A stretch of DNA of 64,000 bases from Pleodorina starrii (Eukaryota; Chlorophyta; Chlorophyceae; Chlamydomonadales; Volvocaceae), in assembly GCA_030267565.1 (NCBI GenBank), contig BRXU01000013.1:1466001-1530000 (forward strand). Reading direction: 5' to 3'. The translations under genes were made by a program, and so were the position numbers. The notes beneath the pieces were generated by a model. The model did not search any database and was not told where the DNA came from. It was given only the letters and a program-made list of their open reading frames with translations. Positions 23,646 through 39,889 of this stretch are shown here, one piece after another (within the stretch, counting starts at the first letter, position 1; every line of letters begins with the position of its first letter).

Positions 23646-25424
23646 AATTCGAAACTTCCCCCGCTGCTGGCCAGCAAACCAACACGACCGCGTCCGTCTC
23701 GGACACTCCGCACACTCTTCCCTTCTTCAGCGTGCAGCGGGTCTCTGCGCCCGATCGGGCCCACTGCAACACGAGTTGCCGAGCTTGGCAAGTCACACCC
23801 TGTACCAGCATGCTCGGTTGGCTTGCCTCCCTAATGGTCGCGCCGATCGGAGCCGTCTCCAACCCGGTCGCCTGGTCACGAGCCCGCGCAAAGCTTATTT
23901 AGTCATGCAGGCAGGCCGCGCGTCTGGCCCCTGCTCGATGTACCCAAGAATCGTTGGCACCCGCGAGCGAGTTCTGGCACCGAACGTGCAGCCGCCTTCC
24001 AGCCTTGCAAAACGTGTTTTGTCAGTCTTTCTCAGTTGACGTGAAGAGCGGTCTTCTTTTCCCTTGCCTTCCCCCGATTTCTTCGCAAGCTCTCAACCTC
24101 TCCCAATAGAACCAGGCCAGAGTGTGTCGTTGCTTGGCTGGCTTTGGTTGCAGTAAGCCCATGAGACGACCTGTGATGCTGACGTGGCAAGGCGCTCTGT
24201 GGCAATATGCTCGATCTGTGCTGGTGATGCAGCCATGCCCTGTGATGATGATGGGTTGGTAGGGCGGCGGTCACAGATCACTGTCGGCGGGCTTGGGCCC
24301 TCTTATCAGTCCTGCTCACGGGGCTGGGCGGCAGTGACGCCCCGCCGGCCAGTGACGCCCTGCCAGCCCCCATTTGTTGTCCTTCCCAAACGGTGAAACG
24401 GAGATGGACGTTCTGTGTGAAGGGAGGATTCAGGGACTGTGATGTGACTCACCTCAGCCCGCAGATCGGGCAAAGTTTGGCGCCACAAGTTTGCCGTAGG
24501 AATGCATTCGGGGAACACCCGGGGAACGCATCCGACTTCAATTGATCTTATTTGTGGCTTTTCACGCCTCAAGGCAAGGGCAGGGCATGCACTTGACGAT
24601 ATCACCTCATGACGCACCCAGCAAAACAAAGAGTGAAGGACAGCCGCGGCAACCGGTGTCGGGAAAGCTTTGAGGACGGTTGTCCGGGCGCGACGGCGGG
24701 TTGGGAGACCACGTGAAGAGGGCGCGCCTCACCAAAGACAATCATTGGATGCTTCCAACAGATCAACACCATCCTTGTAGCCAATGATGCGTTTCTATGT
24801 GCGATGATCGCCAAAAACTGTGGGCTGCCCAAGTATCAGAGAGCTGCAACGGCGCAGATGTTCAACGGCAGGCTTCCTGGCAAGCCTCACTACCTAGACC
24901 CAAATCAAGTAACGCATTAATGCGTACATGCTTAGGCAAGTTCTTCCGGTTTCGCTCTCGTCCACGCTCGCGTCCGTACCTCCGTGGCCGCGGCCTTCTG
25001 CTCGCATGGCGTAGGTAGGTTTATCCAGCCTATTTAATTCATATTATTTACATGGTTGCATGCAACGATTGGCTGTAGGAGCGGGCATCATCTCTTTTCG
25101 CTGTGTCGGTTGCCAACGGAAACCGGATCCATCATTCGAAAACAGCTCCTCGTCTTCTCCCAAACCAGCCCACAAACTTGCGTTAGTTTTCACTGACGAC
25201 GTTGTCAAACCGCAACAAACGTTGTCATTCATATAGCTTATAGGATAGGCACTAGTTGCCTCGAGCTCGTTCATCGCTTTCCCCCGGTTTCCGTTGCCAC
25301 TCTTGCCTCGTTACCAGATAGCCATATAAAGGAACTATTTATTGTATGGTATTGAAGTTCGGTATTTAGCAGTGTGAGGCCTTTGCAGCCAGTGTATTGC
25401 AAACTTAATTCGCCGAAGCTCAGT
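23646..25424. other. gene-less, lower-GC stretch before the NEK kinase
   Basis: No gene was recognised. Short frames exist on both strands without domains. The last 100 bp hold a TATA-like box and probably the kinase 5' UTR. Confidence 0.45.
25325..25330 (+). promoter_or_regulatory. candidate TATA box of NEK kinase gene
   Basis: TATAAA lies 95 nt upstream of the chosen ATG (25425) in otherwise AT-rich upstream DNA. Assigned by position only. Confidence 0.3.
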
Positions 25425-29639
<4,215 letters not shown>

Positions 29640-32600
29640 CAGGCGCAGCCCGCCCCGGCGGAAGGCGGCCGCGGCGGGGGCGCTGCATTTCGTAACGGCC
29701 GCATTGAATGAAGACGGGCGGATACCCACGAGGTGATTCTCGATCGTTGCACCTGTTGACTAATATTTTACCGTTGACAGTTGACTGCTTACATTGTTGC
29801 TACGTAGACAGACCAAATTGCTAATTGGGTTGGATTGAGTTGAGGATGCGCACATGCATCGGCGAGGTCCTCGCCGTGTGCTTGTTTCTGACGCGAACTT
29901 CAGACAACAACAAGCGGAGAAGGCACAGTGCGCGTTTTGGATCGGCCCGCTGCGCTCTGAACGCGACGATGTACATATAGCTCTGGATGTGTGCCTGGCA
30001 GGGGGTGTTACCGCGGTGTAGCTTCTTTTTCTTGCGAAGCATGCTCTCGATGTCCAGCAGGTTTCCGGTGGTTGCCCTCTGTCTGCTCCGGCTGACTAAT
30101 CGATGTCCTTGTGTGTGTCATTCGGGGAGGCGTGTGTGTGTGTGTGTGCTTTCGTGAACATGTTCGTTCGTGTGTGTCGACGGTCAAGTCTCATGTTTCC
30201 GTCAACCTGATCGTGACGTGACTCGGGACTCTTAGGCCCTTCAGTCTGTACACGAGCTCGGACGGGAACCCGTTTCGGCGTCTCCAGGGAGCCCTGTGGG
30301 CTGTGTTTTACATCTGTGGTGGGTGTCTCACATCCGTGGCGGTTGGCGGGGTCGATCAGCGTGGCAGCGTCCAAGCAGGGGCCCGTAAGCCCCAGGACTG
30401 CACTGGACGGATGTCTAGGGGTCAACAAGGGCCGGAGTACGGTGGTAGCTTTCAGGAGGCCGCACCAGCATGGAGCCAAGCAGCATGGAGCCAGGGACCC
30501 AGGGTCCCGGTGGAAGTCGCAACGGGCAACAGTGTTGAGCGTGATGCATGTGTGGTGTTTTCAGGGGGGAACCGCACTTTCGTAACGCACGTGTGTGTCA
30601 TGACCAATGAGAGTGTTTCTGACATTGATTTTCCTGCCTTTCCCATGTGGAATGGATGGGCGCTGTGGTTTCTTGCCGTAAACTTGCCATTCAAACTGCG
30701 GAATCGGACTGGTGAGCCGTCCAGGCGGAAGTCGTGCAGGCAACAAGGCCACGAAGCGGTTGGTAGTTGCCTCTGTACCTCACCTGTCATGTTGGCACTT
30801 GGCAGGTTGGTGTGGGGACTGATGCCAAAAGCGCCAAAAGCGGCCCCTCTTATGTTACAAAACATACAAAAAAAAACGGTTGCCTTGTCCTGCCGTGCCT
30901 TTGGTTGCTCTACTGTGCCAACTCCAGCCACAACGACGCACGCTACGCAACGCACGTGACATCTGGATGCACACGGTTAGGTAACAACCAACTCCATCCA
31001 ACTTCCCGCCAGGACAGACGGGACACATTAATTTTTACATTGATGCCGAGCAAGCGACAACCGTCCTCCTGGGGTCCTGGGGTGAGTACCCCAAGGGAAT
31101 GGATTGATCAACCAAAAGCAACCCTACGTAAACGACCTCTGGAGGCAAAGCCTGCACTTCCAATACTTCTGTCAGTCTGCCTGCGTTAACATTCGTATGG
31201 CATTTGCGTCGACGCTCATAGCTATGAGGCCACACAAGCGACTTCTCCAGACGTGCGACCGCCGGGGCCCTTCCCGCCGGGCCGCTCAAAGCCTTCCCTT
31301 CCTCCCTCCTCCGGATACTCCTCCGTAGCTCCCACAACAAACCATCTCCACCACACCACAATCGAACGCTTCACGTGCTGCACAACGGCCCATCAGCCGG
31401 GCATGTTTCACGGGTTCATGCAATGTACAGACACCACGGTGCACTTGCGTACTTTCTCCAACGACCCAAGCACCAACATCTTCGATTGCGGCTTTCTGCA
31501 CGACACACATACGGCAACAACTCGCCATCTTATGGCTTGAAGTAGACATAACAACTCGCTACCTCTGCAGACCGAGTGAACGGAAGGAATCGCGCACGGT
31601 GTGGACAGGTGACCACATGCCCCACATCACGCCCTTACGCCGGAGGAGACCCTGCTCAACATGCGCCAGCGGCCATTCCGCACTTTTCGACTCCGCACAC
31701 GCGTTCCCAACTTATACTACACACTACTACAAGATCTTCTTGAGCATAAAAAGATACCGTTTGGCACTCTCACTGGGTCCGAAGAGCCGACTGCAACAAC
31801 AACAACAACAACAATGCACTGGCGTGGGGGGGAAGCAGTGCGGCCGTACTGTTTGGTGGTTGAGAGGGGCCGCGCGCATCCGTCCTCTCCCGGGCGTTCC
31901 CAGCCACTCCATTGCCGCCAAAACGATTTGCATTGCCACACGCGGGCGCAATCGATGAGGGCCATCAACTCACTGCCTTGTTGCAGCGCACATATGCGGA
32001 TGCGATGTAAGGCCCCGGCGGCACTCGCGCATGCACCCGTCCTCAGTACCCGGCCCACAGCCTGAAGCCGCATCGGGTGAGCCTGAAGCCGCGAAACAAC
32101 AACAGCCGCGAAACACGGGCCGAACTGAGGGAGAACCCTACACCGCAAAGAAACAAAACACTGAAGAGCCAGTAATGGCTCCTCCAGCGCCGAACGCGCC
32201 CCCGATTTGCCCCACCGCATTCACTGCATAACGGAACGGCACGCCAACGCAGCAACGTTGCATGGTATGCGCTGCATCATCATCATCATCATCATGCCGT
32301 GCGTGGGCTGCTGCATTTCCTTGCTACCGGTATGCTGTCGTGCCGACTCATCTTTGTCTTCATCATCGTCATCGCTGTCATCTTCATTATTAGCATCATC
32401 ATCATCACCCATCATCATCACCCATAATCCATCATTATTAGCACGATCAAACCCTGACAAACGAAAACATGCCGCCGCCGCGTAAGCTTGGGCCGCCACA
32501 GCTACAGATGCTGCCTGTATGCTGCCCTTCCAGGGCCGCCCCCCACAAAACACGACCCCAGCACGTCCCGGTGCACCTACACCCCCGAAACTCCACCACG

Positions 32601-32650
32601 CGACCCAACGGCCTCCCCAGCGCCCGTCGGCCCAGCCCTGCCCCCCAGAC
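29640..32650. other. gene-less stretch between NEK kinase and membrane-protein gene
   Basis: It holds the 3' sides of two convergent genes. There is a TG dinucleotide run near 30130-30150 and CAT trinucleotide repeats near 32275-32296 and 32395-32430. The longest frame (30303-30959, +) shows no domain. No RNA gene or transposon was recognised. Confidence 0.45.
32275..32296. repeat. (CAT)n microsatellite
   Basis: Short perfect CAT repeat; a second, imperfect CAT/ATT-rich patch follows at about 32395-32440. Confidence 0.8.
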
Positions 32651-35600
32651 TCACGACCCCGCCGCCACGCCCTTGGTGGCCTTGCCTTCCGCCGGCGGGC
32701 CGTCGGCCTTCCGAGGCGCCTCCAGCTGCTGCTGCTTCTGCTGGAACCGCGCCCGCAGGGACGCGTGATAAACCAGGGTTGTGGCCAGCGCCATCGCCGT
32801 CACCGCCAGCGCCCGAAACACCGCCTCCGCGAGGGCGGCTGCGCCGCCGCCGCTGCCGCCGCCGCGGTGGCCCCAAGCGTCTAGCACCGCATCATTGCCG
32901 TCACCCGTCGCCGCGGAATGAGATGCCGTCGCGCCCGCCGCCGCCGCCGCAGCAGCCGCCGCGCGACCCGCCGCAACGTAGAGCGGCAGCTTCAGTGCGG
33001 CGAGGAGCAGCGCGGCGGCTGGGGACAGCGGGCAGGCCGCCGGCATCACCACGCCCTCCATTACGAGTGCGCCGGGCCCCAGGTTCCAGACCTGTGCAGG
33101 GCGGAAGTGCAGGGCGGAGACGATGGGGAAAGGCACACAGCGGGATGGGGCGGGCGGGATGGGTGCTGCGGGTAAGGCTGTGCGGGCGGCCCTGCCGGGC
33201 TCCGGAACCTGTCCGGACGCGTCCAGGTGCGCGGCAGCGCCGCCAGGACCTTCTTCGAGTTGACCACGCTCCCAACAAACGCGGCCAAGTAAACGTTCCA
33301 CCTGCCCTCTCAGGCGAGACGAGACGGAAGTAACCCAGCAAACAGACAGATAGACAATCTTCTGTTCGCCGTACCTGGCCCCATACATACCTGGCGGAGG
33401 CGGCAGGCAGGGGGCAGCAGGCGGCTGCCCGACAGGGACAGACACAGCGGCACGAGCCTGCCGGCCGCCAGGCAGGCGTGCCGCGCCACCCTGGCCGCAG
33501 GCGCGACGCGGCGCCATGCGGCCGCCGGCAGCAGGAGCCACACGGCGGCGACGGCCGACGGCAGCGACGCCAGGACCAGGCCGAGCAGCAGTGCCAGCGG
33601 CAGCGGCGGCAGCCGCCAGGGTACTGCGGCCGCGGCGGCCGCGACGGCGATTGGCCGCTCCTGATGCACCCAGAGGATCAGGTGGACGAGCAGCTCCATA
33701 AGGCCCAATAAGCCCAACAGGTGGCTGCGGGTCGGCAAATGAGGGGGGCAGCGGCACGGGGGGCAGCTCAAAAAGCGCGCGATCATGAGGTCCACCCGGC
33801 AGCCGCGGCGGCCGCACCCGTCAAACAGAAGGAAACCGGGCAGCAACACCTCCGGCGGCACAAGACTCCAACTTACAAGAGGCATGAGACCGCAGCTCCC
33901 TGCGACTCCACGAACGCCTGGTACGACTTCTCGTTCGCCGCCGCCGTGGCGTACCGGCGGCAGAGCCGCCGCGCCCAGGGGAGCCACCCCGAGGCGCCAC
34001 ACATCTGGTGCGCCGCCGCCGCCGCGGCCGCGGTCGCCGGCGGAGGCAGCTCCGCACGCGCCCCCGGTACGTCCAGAGGAGCAGCCGACGCCTCAGCCGA
34101 TGAAGTCGACAGCGCCACGGGACAGCATCCATCGCCCAGCCCCCCTGGAGCCGCCATCCCAGCGCCTCCGCCGGCACCCTCCCTGGAGATCATGGCCATC
34201 CCACCAGCCGCTGCGCTCCATGGCGGTCCTGGGGGCACCGGAGCCGCCATCGCGGCGGATCCAGGCGGCGCGGAGACGTGAGACGATTCGCTGCTGGGGC
34301 CTGCTGACGCCGGAGCAGGAGAGGTAGCAGGTGCAGCAGCCGCTGAGTCCCGCGCTGCTGCGGGCGGCGGCGGCGGCGGCACTGCTGCAGCTGCGGCCCT
34401 GTGACCCGTGGGTCGCAACTGGACGGCCGGCGGCTGAAGCTGCCGCTGCGACGGGGGGCTTGGCGGCATGCGGCCCCGCAGCAGGGGCCTGCGCGGCGGC
34501 GGCGGCGGGGTGGGGCAGGAGGGCGCGGACAGCCGCGGGGGGGCAGGCGGGTGTGTCGGGGAAGAGGTACCGCGGTGGGTGCGGATTGTTGCAACCACGG
34601 ACCCGTCCCATCGTTTTGCACAGCGGTGCTGGAACGCAGAAATCGCCCCGGACATGCGCAAGCGCATCACCATCATCACCATCATCCCCGCACCGCCATG
34701 CACCCAACCCGGAGCATCGGCCGCGTCACGCATCCGCCAAGCAGCAGTCACGGCGCGTGAGCGGCGGCAGCAGCGGCCAAGAGACGCACCTGAAGGGCGC
34801 GGTGTAGCCGCAGACGCGCATGTCCATCTGCAGGCGCGCAGACATCGCCACGAGACCCTGTGCGTGCGCAAACTGGAGCAGCGATGCACCCAGGATGGGC
34901 AGGTAAGGCGGCTCGGCGCACGCCATGCCGCCGCTGCCAGCGGCGGCGGCGGCGGCCGCCGCCGCCGCCTCCAACAGCTCGCGAAGCACCCCCATATCGG
35001 CCGCGGCGGCGCCGGCAGCCGCGGTGGCGGCCCGGGTGGCCCGGCTGGCAGCCCGGCGTGCGGCCATGCAGCGAGTCCACGCGCCGAAGTCGTACAGAAG
35101 GCCGTCGAGCTCGTCCGGCGGCCCCGTCCACGCCGTCGCCACGCCGAACAGCGCCGAGCGCAGTTGCTCGTCCTGCTCGTCCAGCAGGACCACCGGAACT
35201 ACCTGCGCCGGTCGGCCGCACCACCGCAGGTCCACCAGCATTACGCCGGCGCCCGGCGGCGGCGGCTCCAGGAGCGTAATAAGATAGGAGAGCGTCACCG
35301 CAGGTTCGGCGGCGGCGGCGGCGGCGGGGCCACACCCGTCGCCGCCGGCAGTGGACGCCGCGTCCGGCGACGCCGCGTCGCTGGCCGGCCGCAGCGGCGC
35401 CGCCGGCTGTATGTGTACGGCAATGTACCGACCGCTGCACCGGACGAGCAATTCGACCGACGCATCACCCGGCGGGACGCGGGCCACCGGGTCCGCCATC
35501 GCGGCGGTGACTGCGGCGGAGCCGTCGCCGTCAACGCTGCCGCCAACGCTGGCGCGCGGCTGCGACTGCGGCGGCGTGATCTCGTACGGGGACGAGCTCA

Positions 35601-37498
35601 GAGGCACGGAAAGCTCCACATACAACCTGATGGCCCCGCCGGCGTCCTGCAGCCGCTCAGCTGCAGCCGCCGCTGTCGCAGCGGCGGCGGCAGCGCCCGC
35701 ACCGAGCGCTTCCGCTGAGGGCCTTATGACGGCATCCCGCTCGCACGGCGCCGCTGCAGCGGTGCCCTCCCTGGCCCCGCCCTGACCGCCCCCGACCGCC
35801 GGTTCCGTCAAGATGGCATGCGCCGGAGATGCGGCCGGCCGCCAGCGGCCCTTAACCGTGACCACCCGCGGGTGCACATGGGTGATGGCGGGGCCCTTTG
35901 GCGGCGCGACGAACGCGGACTGCCCCACCGCAATAGTGCGCGCGGCCGATGCCGAATGCGGCGGAGTCGCCAGGCCACCGACGGCGCGCTCTGTGGCGGG
36001 CCCCACTGCCCGCCAAACCGCCGCCGCCGGCAACGGGGCCGCCTGCGCATGCGCCGCCAGCGCCGCCGCGCCGCCACTGGGCCCCATTGACGACTCGCCG
36101 CCGCCGCCGCCACCGGCGACAGACGCGACGGAGGCATGCACTCGCTGCGCAAGCGCCACAGCACCGTCCGGCGTCGTCAGATCCAGGAGGCCGCCGCCAG
36201 CGGGGCGACCGCCGCCAGAGACGGCGGCCGCGGGGTCCGAGGCGGGGTCCTCGTCGAGCGGGTCGGCTTCGGCGGCCGCTGCGGGTCGGGGGTCGTGTGG
36301 GGCTGGGTCCGCGTTCTCCACATCCAGTGTGAGCTCGACGCAGCCCTGCGATCACGTGGTCATGTGGACAAGGAGTGCCGGCAAGGAGTTCAGCGGAGGT
36401 TGGAGGCCCCGGCAGGATGCCGTTACCGTATCGTCGCGTCAAGGGCCAGCACCCGAAAAAGCCAGGAAGTGAGGCTTTCTGCCCGTTTTTTGTTTTGCTG
36501 TTTCTCCAGGGTGCGGCGTTTTTCTTGCCCGGCCGGGAAGCGTACCGGTACTTCGGACGAGGCACGACACGCACCCTTCGGACGCAGACCGAGGCGAGGT
36601 GGCAGCCGCGCGCGGAGGCGAGGCCGCGCAGCCGCTCCGCAAAGTCGGCCGGCAGGTCCTCGGGCTCGCGGCCAGAGATCTTGAGCTGCACGCAGCGGAG
36701 CCGCGCGGCGGGTGTGTAGCGCGCGGAGGCGGCCGCGTACTGCGCGCCGCGCGCCGTCGTGGGCCGGGGCTGCTGCTGCTGCTGCTGCTGCCGCTGCGGT
36801 GGTATCGATACGCCGGATTGGGGGCTGTACGGCGCCTGTCGCTGCCCGAGCCGCCAGCAGCGGCTCTGGGCGTCGCTGGAGGGCGGCGGCTCTTCGAACG
36901 GAGAGCCGCCGGAGATTCCGAGCGGCGGCGGGCGGTGGCGCGGCAGCAGGGCGGCTAGCCAGGGAGCTGAAGCATGTAGGAGCGATGTGGGCCGCGACGG
37001 ACGTTGCTGTTCCAGGCGCGGCTGCTGTCCCAGCACGCGATGCGGTGCGTGAGGGAGGACGTGCTGCGGTTGTGTCTGGTGCTGCTCGAACGACGGCTGG
37101 ACCACATCGCCGCGCGTCTGGAGTTTGAAGGCTGTAGCTGGAAAGGGGTGTTCAGTGCGAAGGAGCCCAGGAAGCCCGCTGGATGACAGCGCGCGCGCCT
37201 CCAGTGAGTTCCAAGCACGATGCAGTGCCGAGTCAGCGCAGGTCTGCTTCGCACTGCGAGCAACGCTGGGAACTGCAACGCCGGCAAGGGCCGCTGCAAT
37301 CGACTTTATAAGCCATCTGAGCAACACATGAATGAGTTCCCAACAGGGCCGGAAGTTCGGCCAGGAGGACGCCCTTGCACGGTTACGAAAACCGGGTTCC
37401 GCGTCTGTCCCTGCGAAAGGATAATAAATTTGACACGTTACTACCAGAAACAGCTCGTTGACAGGAAATGGCCGAAACGCAGCAGAACCTAGTGGCAC
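32651..37498 (-). CDS. large multi-pass membrane protein of unknown function, 5' end unresolved
   Basis: Minus-strand exons join in phase: (about 37498 or internal)-36575, 36345-34790, 34488-33877, 33724-33391 and 33091-32651. The frame upstream of 36575 is open to 37498 but has no ATG, so a 5' exon is missing; an acceptor near 36967 is one option. The first part reads LRCVQLKISGREPEDLPADF and SVCVRR|GCVELTLDVENAD. A globular segment follows (MLVDLRWCGRPAQVVPVVLL, PYLPILGASLLQFAHAQGL), interrupted by long Ala/Gly/Pro inserts. The last two exons hold hydrophobic helices: LLGLLGLMELLVHLILWV, then LALLLGLVLASLPSAVAAVW, one near LLLAALKLPLYVAAG, and one near ALAVTAMALATTLVYHA. A charged Lys/Glu tail ends the protein. 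I do not recognise a named family. The layout (N-terminal strand-rich domain, C-terminal helices) resembles uncharacterised volvocine membrane proteins I recall only in general terms. Confidence 0.62.
37305..37310 (-). promoter_or_regulatory. candidate TATA box on the minus strand
   Basis: TATAAA on the minus strand. It could serve the membrane-protein gene if transcription starts near 37280. Positional guess. Confidence 0.25.
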
Positions 37499-38138
37499 AT
37501 ACGCACGGAGTCAGTATTCGCAACCCATTCGTCACGGGGTCAGTCCAGCTCACCGCAGCACAACGCTCACAAGACTATAAGTAGTATGCGCTCATCATCC
37601 ACGCTGCATACAGGGTGTCGGGGATCTAACCTTGCACTTCCGCGCAGCAAGTCGGTCCGCAGGGCAACCCCGTCTCCAAGGAAGCCCTTACATCCTCGCA
37701 ACCAGCATTCATTCGATGCATTCCGTTCCATTGAGGTGCTGTACGTACTACGTGCGCTTGTATAAAAGACTCAGTGCGCATGCCAAAGTCTCTGCCGCCT
37801 TAAGATCCCTCATCGCTAGCTTTGTGCATTACTCTACGGAAGGAGAGTGTAGTCAGTGCGAGGCTGAAGTCTGCAGCAAGGGTACGGTACAGTCGATACA
37901 TCACACATCACCATTCGTACAAGTGGTTCCAAGTGCACGTGCGCATGGCGGTTACCCTGCCACCTGCCCTTCGTTGCTTGAGTAGCAACCTAACTGGGTC
38001 TCTCCGGAGAGTTTTAGGGGGGCATCGCGATCGACCGATCGTTTGTCTGCGTAGGTTAGTATACGGCACTGTACCGGGTCTTCCAATCCTCAACAATCTG
38101 CCAAGCATACGCAGAAAGCGTATTGGGTAGACACCGCA
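37499..38138. other. divergent intergenic region
   Basis: It separates the minus-strand membrane-protein gene from the plus-strand zinc-finger gene. It is lower in GC and contains GTATAAAAG at about 37760-37768, a good TATA-like box for the zinc-finger gene some 370 nt before its ATG. No gene was seen. Confidence 0.5.
37761..37767 (+). promoter_or_regulatory. candidate TATA box (zinc-finger gene)
   Basis: TATAAAA in a T/G context, upstream of the zinc-finger gene starting at 38139. Position is the only support. Confidence 0.35.
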
Positions 38139-39271
38139 ATGCTCAAACCTTGTTCGTCGAGCACATGCGGACACGGCCCAGTTGGGTTGCCCGCGCCCAC
38201 CCGCCTTCACGCAGCCCGACCGCAGCGGAGCCCACGCCCGCGCCTTGAACGTGCGTTGATGGCCTTGCTCGGCCCTCAGAATGCCAGCTCTGCTCGTTGC
38301 GTGCCCCAAATAACCGATTCATCGACGCTACGGAGACGCAACCTGCCATGTCCCCGCCCCCGGCCCCTGCACCCTGCCCCATCCTTCCCCCCCTTTCCTT
38401 CCAAACTGCACGTCCCCCACCGCAGACCTAGCCGCTCTAGGCCCCTGCGAACCAGCGCCTAACGATGCCGTACCCATAGCTGCGGCGGGCTTGGCGGTCC
38501 TTGGCGCGGCAGCGCTGCCGTACGCTGCCGAGGCTCTGACACAGTACCTGGTGGGTGCCTGCCTGTCCGGTTGGGGAGTGGGTGGGACCTGGGGCCATGA
38601 GGTGTACAGAATGCAGTCCGGCCGCCCGCCGCCTCGCAATGCATAGCGTCCCGTGCGCTGTGTGGCCATGGCCTGTCGGGTGCTGCCTCGGCCGATGCCG
38701 CGGCGGCTGGGCCTTGGTGCCCTATGTCGGCGACTGGGCTGGCAACGGCCGTTGGCAGGCACAGGCACGGCCCTGGCTGTGAAACGGAGTGGGAGTGGGA
38801 GCAGCCAGGGTGCATGCGGGCTGGTGGTCAGTGTGTGAAGCGCATTGCGCCCACCCGCCCTCCGTGCCGCCGCCTTTGCATTGGCAGGCGCCCAAATCCC
38901 AACGGCTCCAAACGGACGATCCAATCTGATCCGATCTGATCTGATCTAATCCGATCCTCCCTGTCGGACCGCTCCTCCCTCTCCCTTGCTCGCCGCCGCT
39001 GCCCCTCGTCCCGCTCGCCGCCGCACTCTTCCCGTTCACGCAGTCCCCGCGCAAGTGCCGCTGCTGCTACGGCGCCGGCTACCTTCCCTGCTCCACCTGC
39101 CACGGCCGCGGCAAGGTGGGCGGCTGCCTGGCGGGGCTGGAGCTGCGGCGCTGCGACACGTGCGGCGCGCGGGGGCGGGTGCGGTGTGAGCCGTGTCGAC
39201 ACACGGGTCTGGCCAACCACTGGCTGTGGTCGCCTGCAGAGGACCCCGGCTGGGGAGCCCGGGGCTCGTAG
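38139..39271 (+). CDS. DnaJ/BSD2-type zinc-finger protein, probably plastid membrane
   Basis: Three exons join in phase: 38139-38250, 38426-38550 and 39044-39271, giving about 154 residues. The N-terminus (MLKPCSSSTCGHG, then Arg/Pro/Ser-rich) looks like an organelle leader. Exon 2 encodes one hydrophobic helix, PIAAAGLAVLGAAALPYAAE, likely a membrane anchor. Exon 3 encodes four Cys pairs in the DnaJ zinc-finger spacing: CRCCYGAG, CSTCHGRG, CDTCGARG and CEPCRHTG. There is no J domain. This is the architecture of small plant and algal chaperone-like proteins that assist thylakoid or Rubisco assembly (BSD2, LQY1 and relatives). Which subgroup it belongs to cannot be told by eye. The leader and plastid location are inferred. 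Confidence 0.78.
38923..38957. repeat. short TGATC-type tandem repeat in intron 2
   Basis: Repeats of CTGATC/CCGATC occur within the second intron of the zinc-finger gene. Confidence 0.6.
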
Positions 39272-39494
39272 GGGCCGCCGGGGCCGCCTTTCGGGGGGCT
39301 GGATGGGGGGGCCGCGGCCTTTTGTTGCCGCTGTGGTGCCAAAGAGGGGATGTGGGGCGCGAACGGTGCCGGCGAAGACACAACGGTGCATCCCGGATGT
39401 GGGCGCGGCCTATTCCGGCCATCGTGGACCGCACGAGTCAGCAGCCAGCAGTCAGGAATCAGGAGTCAGGACCTTGATCCTTCCCTGTCTCGTG

Positions 39495-39526
<32 letters not shown>

Positions 39527-39889
39527 CTTGGCTGGAGGGGACAGGGAAGGGAAGCGAGGCGCGGTCTGTCCCGGCACAGGCAGGACGGACGACTGCGGGC
39601 GGTGAATGTGTGTGTGTGTGCGGTGTTTTCTGTCTTTATCCGAAATACTTCATCCGGCGATTGAGTCTTATGGCTATATCGGGTGATCGCCGATCCAAAC
39701 ATGTCATCAGTGTGCCGGGGGGCAAGGGCAACCGGGGGAAGCACCCCCCACACACCAAACACAAACCCACACAAGCCACCGCCAGGCCCCGGTGGCCGCC
39801 TGCCCGGGGTCGTCATCGCTGCAGTGCACGTCATCCAGCTCCGCGTCGCACCTGCTGCGGCTCTGCAAAACTGGCAGCTACCTACTACT
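39272..39889. other. convergent 3' region with TGCC microsatellite
   Basis: This lies between the 3' ends of the zinc-finger gene (+) and the M3 peptidase gene (-). It contains a run of TGCC units at about 39494-39529. No TGTAA was found for either gene. Confidence 0.5.
39494..39529. repeat. (TGCC)n microsatellite
   Basis: Tetranucleotide TGCC/CCTG run. The same motif recurs briefly near 10620 and in an RPB2 intron near 49826. Confidence 0.8.

Noticed and set aside
30303..30959. 218-codon plus-strand frame in the NEK/membrane-protein interval
   Set aside because: No domain, poor codon regularity, no splice partners; kept only as part of the gene-less stretch.
34468..35718. 416-codon plus-strand frame
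   Set aside because: It is Arg/Pro-rich and lies opposite the phase-consistent exons of the membrane-protein gene, so it is an antisense shadow.
39494..39529. TGCC run as a possible CRISPR or telomere-like array
   Set aside because: It is a simple tetranucleotide microsatellite without spacers, in a eukaryotic genome.
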